Assembly: GCF_900128955.1 (NCBI RefSeq) | Contig: NZ_FQTY01000004.1 | Coordinates: forward strand, 1 to 64,000 | Length of the DNA stretch: 64,000 bases | Source of the DNA: Tissierella praeacuta DSM 18095 | GTDB lineage: Bacteria; Bacillota; Clostridia; Tissierellales; Tissierellaceae | Direction: 5' to 3' | Shown here: positions 15,809 to 25,070 of the stretch, in pieces | Layout of the letters: each line of letters begins with the position of its first letter | How positions within the stretch are numbered: the stretch's first letter is position 1 | Translations under genes and position numbers: made by a program | Notes under the pieces: model-generated | Seen by the model: only the letters and a program-made list of their open reading frames with translations | What the model was told of the DNA's origin: nothing | Database searches by the model: none

Positions 15809-16738
15809 CTACCTCCTGTACTCTATTGGTTGGGTTAATTTAATTACAAAAGCTGTGGATATAAATATGGCAGTAATACATATTGCAAGTACAATCTGCC
15901 CCATAACAGTATGCATTAATGTATGATACCAATCCTTGTTGAGGAAATATAAAAGAGGAATATTCCCAAGAACTAATATCTGCATAGTAATAAATTCTTT
16001 TCTTGGCTCAAACACCATATTTTCAAGTTCTCCATTTACCACTCGCATATCAGACAATTTACTTACTATGGGAGTTAATGTTGTCTTTAAACTTCTGTCG
16101 AACTGACAAGCAATTAAAGCACCACACCACTCCCTAAACACTGCATTGTCAATTCTTCCTTTCATCTCTTGCAAAGATGCTGTAATATCTGGATTTATAA
16201 GCTTTATCCTTGAAACAAATTCCCTGAATACAGATAGTACAGGAGGATTTAAATAATTCATATTTTCTTCTACAGCAGTTAGAATATCCTCATTTCTTAA
16301 ATATGCCGTTGTAATAATACTAAGTGCTGTTTCAAGTTCAGCTGAAATAGCCTTTTTAAAATGAGTCTGTGTAATACGAACATGCCAAAATGGTATAAAC
16401 ATTAAGCCTATTGCCATTACTGGAACTAAGAAAAGATTCCCAAGGATAATTGCAATAGATCCTCCCATGGTAAAAAGTAAAAGAGATAAAGCACAAAGCA
16501 TGGGGAACTTCTTCTCTCTTCCTGTTATTCTTAAAATCTCCTGAACCTCAATAATTTCACATCTGAAAAAGGATAACTTCTTTCGTTTAGTCGTTTCATT
16601 AATCTGATCTTTAATACTCTTAGGTTTGTTCATTAACCCTTTAAAGATATTATCTGTAAACTCCATTGGTGAGATATTAAACAAAATAAAAAAACCTGTA
16701 ATCATTCCAATACAGGCCATTAACAAGATGGTACTCAT
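15809..16738 (-). CDS. tadB: TadB-like type II secretion F-family membrane protein, 309 aa
   Basis: The partner of TadC in the pilus platform. There is an N-terminal helix, a paired hydrophobic region (about residues 78-118), a GspF-like cytoplasmic helical domain (ELETALSIITTAYLRNEDIL) and C-terminal helices. The start overlaps the CpaF stop by four bases, and GGAGGG precedes it, so the ATPase and platform proteins are translationally coupled. Confidence 0.85.
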   Translation of the reverse strand: MSTILLMACIGMITGFFILFNISPMEFTDNIFKGLMNKPKSIKDQINETTKRKKLSFFRCEIIEVQEILRITGREKKFPMLCALSLLLFTMGGSIAIILGNLFLVPVMAIGLMFIPFWHVRITQTHFKKAISAELETALSIITTAYLRNEDILTAVEENMNYLNPPVLSVFREFVSRIKLINPDITASLQEMKGRIDNAVFREWCGALIACQFDRSLKTTLTPIVSKLSDMRVVNGELENMVFEPRKEFITMQILVLGNIPLLYFLNKDWYHTLMHTVMGQIVLAICITAIFISTAFVIKLTQPIEYRR

Positions 16739-18318
16739 AGACTTTGTCCCTCCTTCTTTTTAAGTTTTTTTATAGTATCAATTGGCATCCCATTTTCTAA
16801 AAACCTTTTTGATAAACTTTCAGAAATACTGTTAACCTGTTCATGATAACCTTTAATTGTAAACTCTCCATCTTCCATTCTATTTTCAGCAATAATGTAC
16901 TGGAATAATGGTCTATAATTTCTCGTACCATCAGGTAAGATTTCACATTCCATAATCTCCATCAATTTTCTTTCCTTATTTTCAAGCTGCTTACAAAACA
17001 CAACTATAGGGTAGGCCTCAGTTACATAGCCCATTAATGTTTCATCTGACATATCAACTGCCCTTTTACAAAGGGATACCATCCTTCTATAAGTTGCCTC
17101 GCATGAGTTTGAGTGGATAGTTGTAAGAACAGCTACCCCTGTCCTAGCTGCTTCCTGTGCTGCATTGGCCTCTGCCCCACGCATCTCCCCTACAACTATG
17201 ATATCTGGATTAAATCGAAGAGACATATCAAGAAGTGTAATTTGATTTATCCTTTGCCTTTCGTTTTCGCTGTCACGGGTGATGGTATGAATAACAGAGT
17301 TAGCCACTCTTCCATCTTTTTCACGGACTAAAGATAGCTCTCGAGATCCATTTTCAATAGTAAATATTCGCTTATTATCTGGTATTGTAGTCAACAGCCA
17401 ACCTGCAATAGTTGTTTTACCTGAGCTGGTTGCACCTGCTACACAAACAGAAATACCATAACGGATGCATTCTGATAAAAAATCGAGCATAGGATTTGTT
17501 GCTGTACCCCCATTAACAAAATCCTCTTTTTTCATGTTCTGAGGATTCACAATACGAATGGATGCTGCAATGCCTACATCTTCATCTACTAATGGGGTCT
17601 TTAGGACTGCTATACGAATATTTTTCGATAAATGTCCAAGGACTGCAGGGCTTGCATTATCAAGGACCATTCCAGATATATGGAGCATTCTCCTTATTAC
17701 ATTTATTGCATGCTCAGGTGAGTCAAAATGTTCATCTAACTTTTCACATCTTCCGTCTGAATACTGAATTTCAATATCATTCCACGAATTAATATCAATC
17801 TCTTCAATACCTTCTCCATGTATATACTTTGTTAAAAATCCAAACTCAGCCATTTCACTATAAAGAGCATCAATAAGTTCCTTGCCACTCATGCCTTTTA
17901 CTGAGATTCGGCTGTCTTGTACATATTTGGATATATATCTTTTTAGATGTTCCTTGGATCCTTCTATTGTTTCATCAGTAATAAGGATAGAATAGTTATT
18001 TGAAATATATTCTTGAACATCTTTTAAGATTGTAGAAAAATCTTTACCATCTGATTCTGGGGTAAAAAATAGAGAGTGGGTTCTATTATCAGAGCCCAAC
18101 TCCCTTTGAATTATCTTTGCTTTCTCTACTTCTGACACCTTATTTATTTCTTCTATTTCTTTCACTTCCTGAATTTCCAATACTTCTACTGCTAAATCTT
18201 CAGTAGTAGATATATCGCTCATTAGTTCATCTTTTACCGTATTTTCATTTACAAATGTTCCACTTTGTCGATTTTCTTCCTTTAGAAAAACAGATTTATC
18301 TCTTTTTTTACCTAACAT
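16735..18318 (-). CDS. cpaF: CpaF/TadA-type secretion ATPase, 527 aa
   Basis: A hexameric ATPase that powers Tad pilus assembly. The Walker A loop GATSSGKTT lies near residues 293-301, the Walker B/Asp-box region IIVVGEMRGAE near residue 375, and a conserved TTIHSNS follows. About 100 N-terminal residues are acidic and poorly conserved. VirB11-type conjugation ATPases are related, but the adjacent TadB, TadC and TadZ genes point to a Tad role. GGGAGG is seven bases before the ATG, which overlaps the TadZ stop by seven bases. Confidence 0.93.
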   Translation of the reverse strand: MLGKKRDKSVFLKEENRQSGTFVNENTVKDELMSDISTTEDLAVEVLEIQEVKEIEEINKVSEVEKAKIIQRELGSDNRTHSLFFTPESDGKDFSTILKDVQEYISNNYSILITDETIEGSKEHLKRYISKYVQDSRISVKGMSGKELIDALYSEMAEFGFLTKYIHGEGIEEIDINSWNDIEIQYSDGRCEKLDEHFDSPEHAINVIRRMLHISGMVLDNASPAVLGHLSKNIRIAVLKTPLVDEDVGIAASIRIVNPQNMKKEDFVNGGTATNPMLDFLSECIRYGISVCVAGATSSGKTTIAGWLLTTIPDNKRIFTIENGSRELSLVREKDGRVANSVIHTITRDSENERQRINQITLLDMSLRFNPDIIVVGEMRGAEANAAQEAARTGVAVLTTIHSNSCEATYRRMVSLCKRAVDMSDETLMGYVTEAYPIVVFCKQLENKERKLMEIMECEILPDGTRNYRPLFQYIIAENRMEDGEFTIKGYHEQVNSISESLSKRFLENGMPIDTIKKLKKKEGQSL

Positions 18319-19121
18319 CCAAACACCTCCCTTGCAATCTTTTCTATTTCTTTTCTAAATGCCCTGCTATCCTTCATGGATAAATTTGCAAATAGATTTC
18401 CTGCAAGGTATTGTTCTTCAAGTTCCTGTGAATGGGGTAGTTTAAAAGCCACACTTCCAAGGACTTGATTTATATATTCAATACCTTCCTGTGGCTTTAG
18501 ATTTGATCCTATCTTATACTGTTTATCTGCATCCCATTTACTATCTCGAAGAAGAGGTAGTTGGCTGGATAAATAACTGATGCTTTTTAAATCACAATTG
18601 GCTAGTCTTAATACTGAATCTGATTCCATTAGGGCAACTGCAGATAAAATATCATTTGCAATATAACTGCCACAATCGATAATAACAAATGGTGCTATTT
18701 TCCTAAGATTATCAATCAGTTCTCGTGCTTGTATTTCTGTATATGGAGGATAGGTGTATTCATTTTCTCCCTTTAACATTCCTAAAATAGTCAGGTATGA
18801 TAGTTTCTTATGGGTAATCATATTATGCTTCACAAGGGCCTCACTTACATGGGCTGCAGCAAGAATACTTCCCAATGACTTTTCATATTCAAGATCTGAT
18901 GGAGGACAAATACAAGGGAGCATAGGTGCTGTCATATCACATAAAACCAATGCTACATTCTTTTTCTTATCTGCTAGATACTTGGTAACCTTTGTAGCTA
19001 CAATTGTTTTTCCACTACCAGGACTTCCCCAAACAGCTAAAACTCCTCCATGAAGAACTTCTTCTTGTTCTTTTTCTTGTGTCCTTCGTGTGAATATACC
19101 TTTCTTTTTAAAGTTCAGCAA
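18312..19121 (-). CDS. TadZ/CpaE-like P-loop ATPase, 269 aa
   Basis: A MinD/ParA-related ATPase that localises the Tad assembly machine. The P-loop GSPGSGKT occurs near residues 32-39, followed by an IIDCG Walker-B-like strand. No receiver domain is fused. I prefer the TTG at 19121, four bases after a GGAG inside the end of the CpaB-like gene. Longer readings from upstream overlap that gene in another frame and have no ribosome site. Confidence 0.8.
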   Translation of the reverse strand: MLNFKKKGIFTRRTQEKEQEEVLHGGVLAVWGSPGSGKTIVATKVTKYLADKKKNVALVLCDMTAPMLPCICPPSDLEYEKSLGSILAAAHVSEALVKHNMITHKKLSYLTILGMLKGENEYTYPPYTEIQARELIDNLRKIAPFVIIDCGSYIANDILSAVALMESDSVLRLANCDLKSISYLSSQLPLLRDSKWDADKQYKIGSNLKPQEGIEYINQVLGSVAFKLPHSQELEEQYLAGNLFANLSMKDSRAFRKEIEKIAREVFGC

Positions 19122-19122
19122 T

Positions 19123-19950
19123 TTACTCCACCCCACCCTCTGTTGTTTCCTCAATCTTACTTTCCTCAACTTTATTTTCTTCAGGTACTTCCTCATCTGT
19201 TTTTTCCTGTTCTTCTCGTTCTTCTGAATAAAGTTCTTTGATTATCTCTTCCTGCATATCAATAAACTGCCTTGTATTTTCTGGTGTTCCTCTATAGACC
19301 AGTGATAAATGTGGCTTAGAATCTGACTCTAGTTCAGCAAGGATATTTCCTTGTTCTGGAGTCACAAGGAGAGTTACAGTTGATGGAAGTTCCCTTTCAT
19401 CTTCTATTCCTTGTTCACCAGTGTTAGCATCATATCCTGATGAAGCAGTTACAGATATTACCTCAACATATTTAAGTTCTAATGGAATAACTGTTTCATC
19501 CTGCTTTCTATAATCAGGTGCAATAACAGATACAATATCTCCACTTTGAAGTTTTCCAGAAAGCCCATTAGCAAAGCTTTTTATGGTAATGGATATAGCT
19601 TGTTTACTTCCATCAAGATTATATAAATAGGCATTTTCTGCTGCTGGTATATCAGATAGCTTTGTATTTAAGATATAATCCCCTATTCCTAAATCTGATG
19701 TAGCATATTTTCCAATAACATTATCCTTTGTCCGAATTATATTTTCAGGTAAATTAAATCCTCCTACTTCCACAACTTGAACCATGTCCTTTGTAATTTC
19801 ATCACCTACTTTAATTTCCTTTACCACCCTCATAATCTCAGTCTTTTGGCTCATCCCTTTATTAAATAATGGTGTAAGTCCAAAGCATATAAGAAGTGAT
19901 AATAAGATACATATCACACCTATTACAGTTCTATTTTTTAAAAATCCCAT
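19123..19950 (-). CDS. cpaB: RcpC/CpaB-like pilus assembly protein with SAF domain, 275 aa
   Basis: One N-terminal membrane helix anchors an exported domain. The SAF-like segment (KVGDEITKDMVQ...DLGIGDYILNTKL, about residues 45-95) and the following beta-rich part are standard for RcpC/CpaB. These proteins support the fibre outside the membrane. The C-terminal 50 residues are a Glu/Lys-rich tail. AGGAGG precedes the ATG. The stop lies two bases before the TadZ start. Confidence 0.85.
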   Translation of the reverse strand: MGFLKNRTVIGVICILLSLLICFGLTPLFNKGMSQKTEIMRVVKEIKVGDEITKDMVQVVEVGGFNLPENIIRTKDNVIGKYATSDLGIGDYILNTKLSDIPAAENAYLYNLDGSKQAISITIKSFANGLSGKLQSGDIVSVIAPDYRKQDETVIPLELKYVEVISVTASSGYDANTGEQGIEDERELPSTVTLLVTPEQGNILAELESDSKPHLSLVYRGTPENTRQFIDMQEEIIKELYSEEREEQEKTDEEVPEENKVEESKIEETTEGGVE

Positions 19951-19962
19951 ATCATTTTCCTC

Positions 19963-20391
19963 CTAATTCATAAAATATATAATCATAAAACCTATCCCTA
20001 AAAAGGGAGCAAGTGGCATAGGTAGATTCCTAGCCACTTGCTTTTTCTTTATCTTAGAAATTAATATAAAGCACAAATAAAATAATACTAATAAACTAAG
20101 TCCTATTATTAACCCATATATTCCTTTCCAAAATCTAAGGACAATACCTGCCGAGGCAGTTAATTTAATATCACCTCCACCAATACTGTTTTCTTTTAAT
20201 ACTGCTCCTAATAGAAATGGGATAGTAATAATTATCCCAAACAGATTTAAAAAGCTAAATCTTAGCAGGCCTGTTAAGGCAATTAATATACAGATTGTGT
20301 CTGGTATCTCTCTTTTTTTAATATCTGTATAAGATGCTGCCATAAGCAGAAAAGAAAAAAGCATCCCTTGCAAGATGCTCTTAACCTGCAT
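19963..20391 (-). CDS. TadV/CpaA-type prepilin peptidase (A24 family), 142 aa
   Basis: An integral-membrane aspartic protease that removes the leader from prepilins. The two catalytic aspartates are visible: D23 in SYTDIKKREIPD and D74 in GGGDIKL (the GxGD motif). About four hydrophobic segments remain. It lacks the methyltransferase domain, as is normal for TadV/CpaA. The start overlaps the end of the upstream pilin gene by 11 bases, so enzyme and substrate are made from coupled genes. Confidence 0.9.
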   Translation of the reverse strand: MQVKSILQGMLFSFLLMAASYTDIKKREIPDTICILIALTGLLRFSFLNLFGIIITIPFLLGAVLKENSIGGGDIKLTASAGIVLRFWKGIYGLIIGLSLLVLFYLCFILISKIKKKQVARNLPMPLAPFLGIGFMIIYFMN

Positions 20392-20611
20392 AGTTAAACA
20401 TTTCTTTAATACGCTCTGTTAATGTTGGCATAACTACATCACCGAATAATAGATATAGTCCTGCTAGAAGTAATGCTCCTAAAACTACAGCAATAAGAAT
20501 TTTCACTGCTGTGTCAATATATCCTTCTCCCCTATTATTGTTCATTGCTGTTTTTACAGCTATAGCTTTATTTGTTATAAAATTATTTGTTTTTTCAATT
20601 GTTCTTTCCAT
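20381..20611 (-). CDS. Flp-type small pilin 1 (DUF6133-like), 76 aa
   Basis: A short cytoplasmic leader ends in NNRGEGYID, followed by a single hydrophobic helix and a short polar end (MFNYAG). Cleavage after the first Gly of GEGYID would place Asp at +5, mimicking Glu+5 of classical Flp pilins; this is inference. It is almost identical from the motif onward to the second pilin at 24171-24392. I start it at the second ATG (20611), eight bases after GGAGG. It probably builds the pilus shaft. Confidence 0.78.
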   Translation of the reverse strand: MERTIEKTNNFITNKAIAVKTAMNNNRGEGYIDTAVKILIAVVLGALLLAGLYLLFGDVVMPTLTERIKEMFNYAG

Positions 20612-20628
20612 ATTCATTTCCTCCTTAT

Positions 20629-23600
20629 TTATTCAAAATGGTAACTTACAGAATAGGTAATGTTGGATTTATCGTACATACAATTGTGATTGGTATAATA
20701 ATAAAACTCAAGCTTAGAGTACATACCAGCACTTAGAGTTCTGCTGAATGTGATACCATTGCTTGTAGTTTCATAATCAAGTTCATCCCATTGTTTTGTT
20801 TTTACATTGTATCCACGGACACGACCATAATCACTTCCACTATGTCCTGAAACAGGAGGAACAGTAAATGTATATTCAGTAATAGTTGCGCCTTCTAAAC
20901 CATTTTCTAGAATCACTGAATCAGGACCAGTTAACATCATACCTCCACTGCCATTAGGATCAGCAACAAAGAATACAATGGCTGCCCATGGGGACTCTGC
21001 ACCTGTGGAATCCACAGCCTTTACGCGAACCGTATTTTTTCCTAACGGGTAGACTTGTGTCTCAGCATTACGCCCTTCCCAAACATAGGTAATTGGATCA
21101 TTATCTGCATCAGTACTCTTAGCTGTAATAGTTACCTTAGTACCAGGGGCAACACTATTTCCATTTGGTGTCCTAGTAATTACAGGAGTAGTTGGTGGTG
21201 AGTTTTTAATTGTAAAACTCTTCTCTACCCAAGGTGAATAAGCTCCTGCACTATCCTTGGCACGTACACGAATGGTGTGTGTTCCTACTGCATAATAGTT
21301 ATCATTGGTTGTTCCTTCATATTCCAAGGTTGTTGCATCTCCATCTGGATCACTGGCTGTTGCCTTGATATCAACAAGAAATTTTCCATCTTTAACAGTT
21401 CTAGTAGGTGCGACAATTAATGTTACTGTTGGTGCAGTATTGGTAATAGTAATCTTTTCTTTATGAGTAAACACTCTTCCTTCACCATCTATAATTGTGG
21501 CTATAAGAGTAAATTCACCTGTATCTGATATTGAGATTTTCCCTCCTGTATTTGTAAGTTCACCATTGAAATTTGCTAACTCACCTATTTTTTCTAATGT
21601 CCACCTAACCTTATTAGTTCCAAGATTTTCAGAAACTGTCTTTACTTCAAAATCCCTGCCATAATGAATGGAATCAGGCATGGTAAAGCTATACTCTATA
21701 ACAGGATTTATGGTTATTTCTTGACTATATGAAAAACTTCTCTCTAGGAAATCCGTCATCTTTGCAGTTAATATATAATCTCCATCTGTAAGGAAAGTAA
21801 TTTTACCACCTTGTGCATTTAAACTGCCGGAAATTGCTTGTTCTTCAGATATAACTTCACCGTCTTTGGTAATACTCCATTCCACTGGAAGTACATTATT
21901 ATTACCATAGGTCCTAATATTAATAATGCTATCTGTATAAGCTGATTGAGGAAGTTCAAATCCTATATCTAATACAGGAAGCACCTCGATTTTATCTCCT
22001 ACTTCAAATAGAAATATTCTGCCAGTTTCATCGGTGATTCTAGCCACTAGTTCATAAACACCTGCTCTTTTAAATCTAATACTGCCTCCTGAATTATTTA
22101 GACTTCTCTCTACATAGGTTGACCAATCTTGAAAGCCATAGGTATTATCAACAAGCCATTCTATTTCTAGGTTATCTATCTCAGTACCATTTACATCTAC
22201 ATTAATATCACTGTCAGTATGAGCATATTTAGGTAATGTATAACTAACAGCTGGTACAAGGTAAACTTTAAAACTTTGCTCATAGTCATATATTCTCCCT
22301 CCATCATCAGTGAAGAAAGCCTTTAGAGTATATTCACCTTTATAAGGAAAAGTAACTATTCCTCCATTATTGGATAGATTTCCACTAACAAGATCTGAAA
22401 GTTCTACTTCTTTGCCATCCTTGATAAGTGACCACTCTGCATCACGATTTCCAATTTCCTCAAAGGTTGCTTCGAGCTTTATCTCATCATCTGTATGGAA
22501 TATTTCAGGTAAATAAAAACCAGCAGAACCTACAGGATATACGGTAATGGACACCTTATCTGTAAATATTCTGCCAGTTTTGTCTATAGCTGAAAGAGTT
22601 AAATTGTATACACCTTTTCCCTTAAAACCTATAATACTATCTCCTAATGAAATATAACCTTCAATAAACTCTGAAACATTGACCTCTTCCCCATTCCTAG
22701 TAAGAGACCATATTAAATCCATATCATCAGTATTCTTTGTTTCTGTTTTTAAGGTAATGCTTTTATCTGTATGGGTTATATTATCAAGCTCTATCTTTAT
22801 TTCTCCTACAGGATATATTTTAATTACATCACTTACTTTGATTTCTTTCCCCAATTCATCAGTTATAACAGCAGTTAGCTCGTATGTCCCTATGTTGTTA
22901 AATATTATTAAACCGCCTGTGTTTGTAAGCTCGCCTGTAAGTACAGTACTAAGGTCTATTTCAATATTGTCTTTTTTAAGTGACCATACTACAAGATTCT
23001 CTCCTAAGTTTTCGGTGGATAGATCAACATCTATTGTTGTATCTGTATGGGCTGTTTCAGGTAGTTTAAACTCAGCAGAAACTACTGGGTAAATATCTAT
23101 GGTTTGTTCATGCTTAACCTCTTTCCCACGACTATTTACAGCTGTGGCTGTAAAGTTATAACTTCCAACAGATTTAATTTTAATAGTTCTCCCATCTGCC
23201 TTTAACTCTCCATCAATAACTGAAAGTAAATCTACAGGGATACCATCTTTACTAATTTCCCATGTTACTGACTTTACATTAGAGGCTTTAGGAATAATTT
23301 TTATTTCCTCATTAACATAAGCTGTAAGGGGAAGTTCAAAAGTATATTTTGGTGCTGGAACATAATTTGAACCATCACCTGAAGATGAGCTGTTTTCTGT
23401 ATCCCTATCTCTATCTGGTTTGTTGTCCGTAGGCTTGTCAGTTGGTTTTGATGGTATAGTAGGATTTTCTTGCTCATTTTTATCTTTATCCTTAACTTTA
23501 TCTTCCTCTATCTTTTCTTTGGCTTTCTCCTGCTTAATAAGCATTGTAAAGGCTTCAGCACGAGTAGATTCACCATTAGGACGAATGGTTCTGTCTGGGT

Positions 23601-24153
23601 AACCAGAAATGATGTTACATTGTTTTCCAAGACAAATATATTCAATTTCTTCTTTAGTCAGATTATCCTCATCAATAAATCCTGTATCACAAGAACAATC
23701 TAGATTATGATTTTCTTTTCCTATCGCTCTAACTAACATTTTAATTATTTCCATTCGACTAATAGGATTATTAGGTATATATAACTTACCATAGTCCTCC
23801 ACTAGAATGATTCCTTCATAAACAAGTGATTCTATTTCCTTTTGGGCAAAATGTCCTATGATATCTTTAAATACCGGACCAACATTCTCTCTGTCTTTGG
23901 ATTCAAGTTTCATAGTCCTTGCCAGAAGGGCTGAAAATTCTCCTCTTGTAATAATATTATCTGGATGAGATAGTCCATCAGGATATCCTTGAATAATCCC
24001 CCTCTCTGTAAGAAGATTAATTGTTTCCTCAGCCCAATGCCCTATACTATCTGAAAATATATGTTTTGCAGCATAGGCAGAACCTGTAAAATTAGTCATT
24101 AGTATACAAACTACTAAAAGAATATTAATTATTCTCTTTGATCTATATTTCAT
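20629..24153 (-). CDS. SLH-anchored surface protein with Ig/PKD-like repeats, 1174 aa
   Basis: A signal peptide (residues 1-28) is followed by three SLH domains (about 33-80, 88-140, 155-208), which bind pyruvylated secondary cell-wall polymer. A Pro/Asp/Ser-rich linker (about 215-265) leads to seven tandem ~90-residue beta repeats, each with a TD-anchored start, a central EWSL-x-KDG-like strand and a closing YPV. Two PKD-like domains (about 895-1060) and a unique C-terminus complete it. The gene sits between two pilin copies, so it may be an adhesin or mating-pair stabiliser. GGAGG precedes the ATG. Confidence 0.88.
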   Translation of the reverse strand: MKYRSKRIINILLVVCILMTNFTGSAYAAKHIFSDSIGHWAEETINLLTERGIIQGYPDGLSHPDNIITRGEFSALLARTMKLESKDRENVGPVFKDIIGHFAQKEIESLVYEGIILVEDYGKLYIPNNPISRMEIIKMLVRAIGKENHNLDCSCDTGFIDEDNLTKEEIEYICLGKQCNIISGYPDRTIRPNGESTRAEAFTMLIKQEKAKEKIEEDKVKDKDKNEQENPTIPSKPTDKPTDNKPDRDRDTENSSSSGDGSNYVPAPKYTFELPLTAYVNEEIKIIPKASNVKSVTWEISKDGIPVDLLSVIDGELKADGRTIKIKSVGSYNFTATAVNSRGKEVKHEQTIDIYPVVSAEFKLPETAHTDTTIDVDLSTENLGENLVVWSLKKDNIEIDLSTVLTGELTNTGGLIIFNNIGTYELTAVITDELGKEIKVSDVIKIYPVGEIKIELDNITHTDKSITLKTETKNTDDMDLIWSLTRNGEEVNVSEFIEGYISLGDSIIGFKGKGVYNLTLSAIDKTGRIFTDKVSITVYPVGSAGFYLPEIFHTDDEIKLEATFEEIGNRDAEWSLIKDGKEVELSDLVSGNLSNNGGIVTFPYKGEYTLKAFFTDDGGRIYDYEQSFKVYLVPAVSYTLPKYAHTDSDINVDVNGTEIDNLEIEWLVDNTYGFQDWSTYVERSLNNSGGSIRFKRAGVYELVARITDETGRIFLFEVGDKIEVLPVLDIGFELPQSAYTDSIINIRTYGNNNVLPVEWSITKDGEVISEEQAISGSLNAQGGKITFLTDGDYILTAKMTDFLERSFSYSQEITINPVIEYSFTMPDSIHYGRDFEVKTVSENLGTNKVRWTLEKIGELANFNGELTNTGGKISISDTGEFTLIATIIDGEGRVFTHKEKITITNTAPTVTLIVAPTRTVKDGKFLVDIKATASDPDGDATTLEYEGTTNDNYYAVGTHTIRVRAKDSAGAYSPWVEKSFTIKNSPPTTPVITRTPNGNSVAPGTKVTITAKSTDADNDPITYVWEGRNAETQVYPLGKNTVRVKAVDSTGAESPWAAIVFFVADPNGSGGMMLTGPDSVILENGLEGATITEYTFTVPPVSGHSGSDYGRVRGYNVKTKQWDELDYETTSNGITFSRTLSAGMYSKLEFYYYTNHNCMYDKSNITYSVSYHFE

Positions 24154-24170
24154 TATTACATTTCCTCCTT

Positions 24171-24392
24171 TTAACCTGCATAGTTAAACATTTCTCTAAT
24201 TCTCTCATTTAAAGTTGGCATAACCACATCACCAAATAACATATATAATCCTGCTAGAAGTAATGCTCCTAATACAACAGAAATAAGAATTTTTACTGCT
24301 GTATCAATATATCCTTCACCACGATTATTACTTACTGCCAATTTCATAAATATAGCCTTTCTTGTAATAAATTCATTTGCCTTTTTAATCAT
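24171..24392 (-). CDS. Flp-type small pilin 2 (DUF6133-like), 73 aa
   Basis: It shares NNRGEGYIDTAVKIL, the hydrophobic helix and the MFNYAG end with pilin 1; differences concentrate in the leader and a few conservative helix positions. It lies 17 bases before the SLH-protein gene. The two copies are presumably a duplication around that gene, or major and variant subunits of one fibre. A ribosome site (GGAGG) is present upstream. Confidence 0.78.
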   Translation of the reverse strand: MIKKANEFITRKAIFMKLAVSNNRGEGYIDTAVKILISVVLGALLLAGLYMLFGDVVMPTLNERIREMFNYAG

Positions 24393-24418
24393 ATTGTTTC
24401 CCTCCAGTTTCTCATTTT

Positions 24419-24973
24419 TTAAATGCTCATATTCATTCCTTGATTTTGTTCTTTTTGTTCAAAATCAATTTCTTTAAAGCCAAATCGATCTACATAGTAA
24501 AATTCACTGCTATTGTCATCATAAAGCTCAATTACATCAGACATAGACAGTGAGTGACCAGTAAATCCATTGGGGTGGCATAGATTAAATTTCGTATATA
24601 TTTCTTCTAAATCGTTGGTTTCAATTTTTCCTTCATAGGCAATCTTATAATTATCCTTATCAGGCTCTCCGAAGTTATCTTTTAATTCTTCATATCCTAT
24701 AAATTTACGACCAGGGCATACATCAGTTTTTAATTGCCATATACGACAATCCTTTAAAACTATTGATACTTCATCACCAAAAGACATACTTCCCTTTGAT
24801 AACTTTTCAAACACATCCTTTGTCCATATAGGACTTAATTTTCTTTGTTTAATCCAGTTTTCTAGTTCTTCACTTTTAAATATGGAATCTATAGTTGCCA
24901 TTTCATTTTCGACATAACCTGCAGGATTTCCATAATAAAAAATACAGCCATTTTTTAGCTGAATTCCACTCAT
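24419..24973 (-). CDS. YodL-like domain protein, 184 aa
   Basis: The C-terminal third (GFTGHSLSMSDVIEL...FYYVDRFGFKEIDF) is the YodL-like block common in proteins of Tn1549-type elements. The N-terminal part is unassigned. The function is unknown. The last residues NQGMNMSI resemble the tails of the DUF4314-like and 557-residue proteins further upstream in the element. GGAGGT precedes the ATG. It starts the pilin/SLH stretch. Confidence 0.68.
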   Translation of the reverse strand: MSGIQLKNGCIFYYGNPAGYVENEMATIDSIFKSEELENWIKQRKLSPIWTKDVFEKLSKGSMSFGDEVSIVLKDCRIWQLKTDVCPGRKFIGYEELKDNFGEPDKDNYKIAYEGKIETNDLEEIYTKFNLCHPNGFTGHSLSMSDVIELYDDNSSEFYYVDRFGFKEIDFEQKEQNQGMNMSI

Positions 24974-25070
24974 ACTACACCTCCATTTATATATATTTCC
25001 CCCTCCCTTTTAAATTTTTATTATCATCTCCTCTCATAATCCTACTTTTTTAAGGTTATTTAATTAGGGG

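Noticed and set aside
16735-18318. CpaF-like ATPase considered as a VirB11-type conjugation ATPase
   Set aside because: TadB, TadC, TadZ, CpaB and TadV genes surround it, which fits a Tad pilus ATPase better.
22679-23092. Plus-strand ORF of 137 codons opposite the SLH gene
   Set aside because: It has no ribosome site, is Ser/Val-rich shadow coding, and lies wholly antisense to a well-supported gene; similar plus-strand ORFs across the window were dismissed for the same reason.
20629-23350. Regular ~270-base repetition that could suggest a tandem DNA repeat or CRISPR
   Set aside because: The repetition is at the protein level, in ~90-residue domains of one ORF; DNA copies are too divergent and there are no spacer-repeat units.
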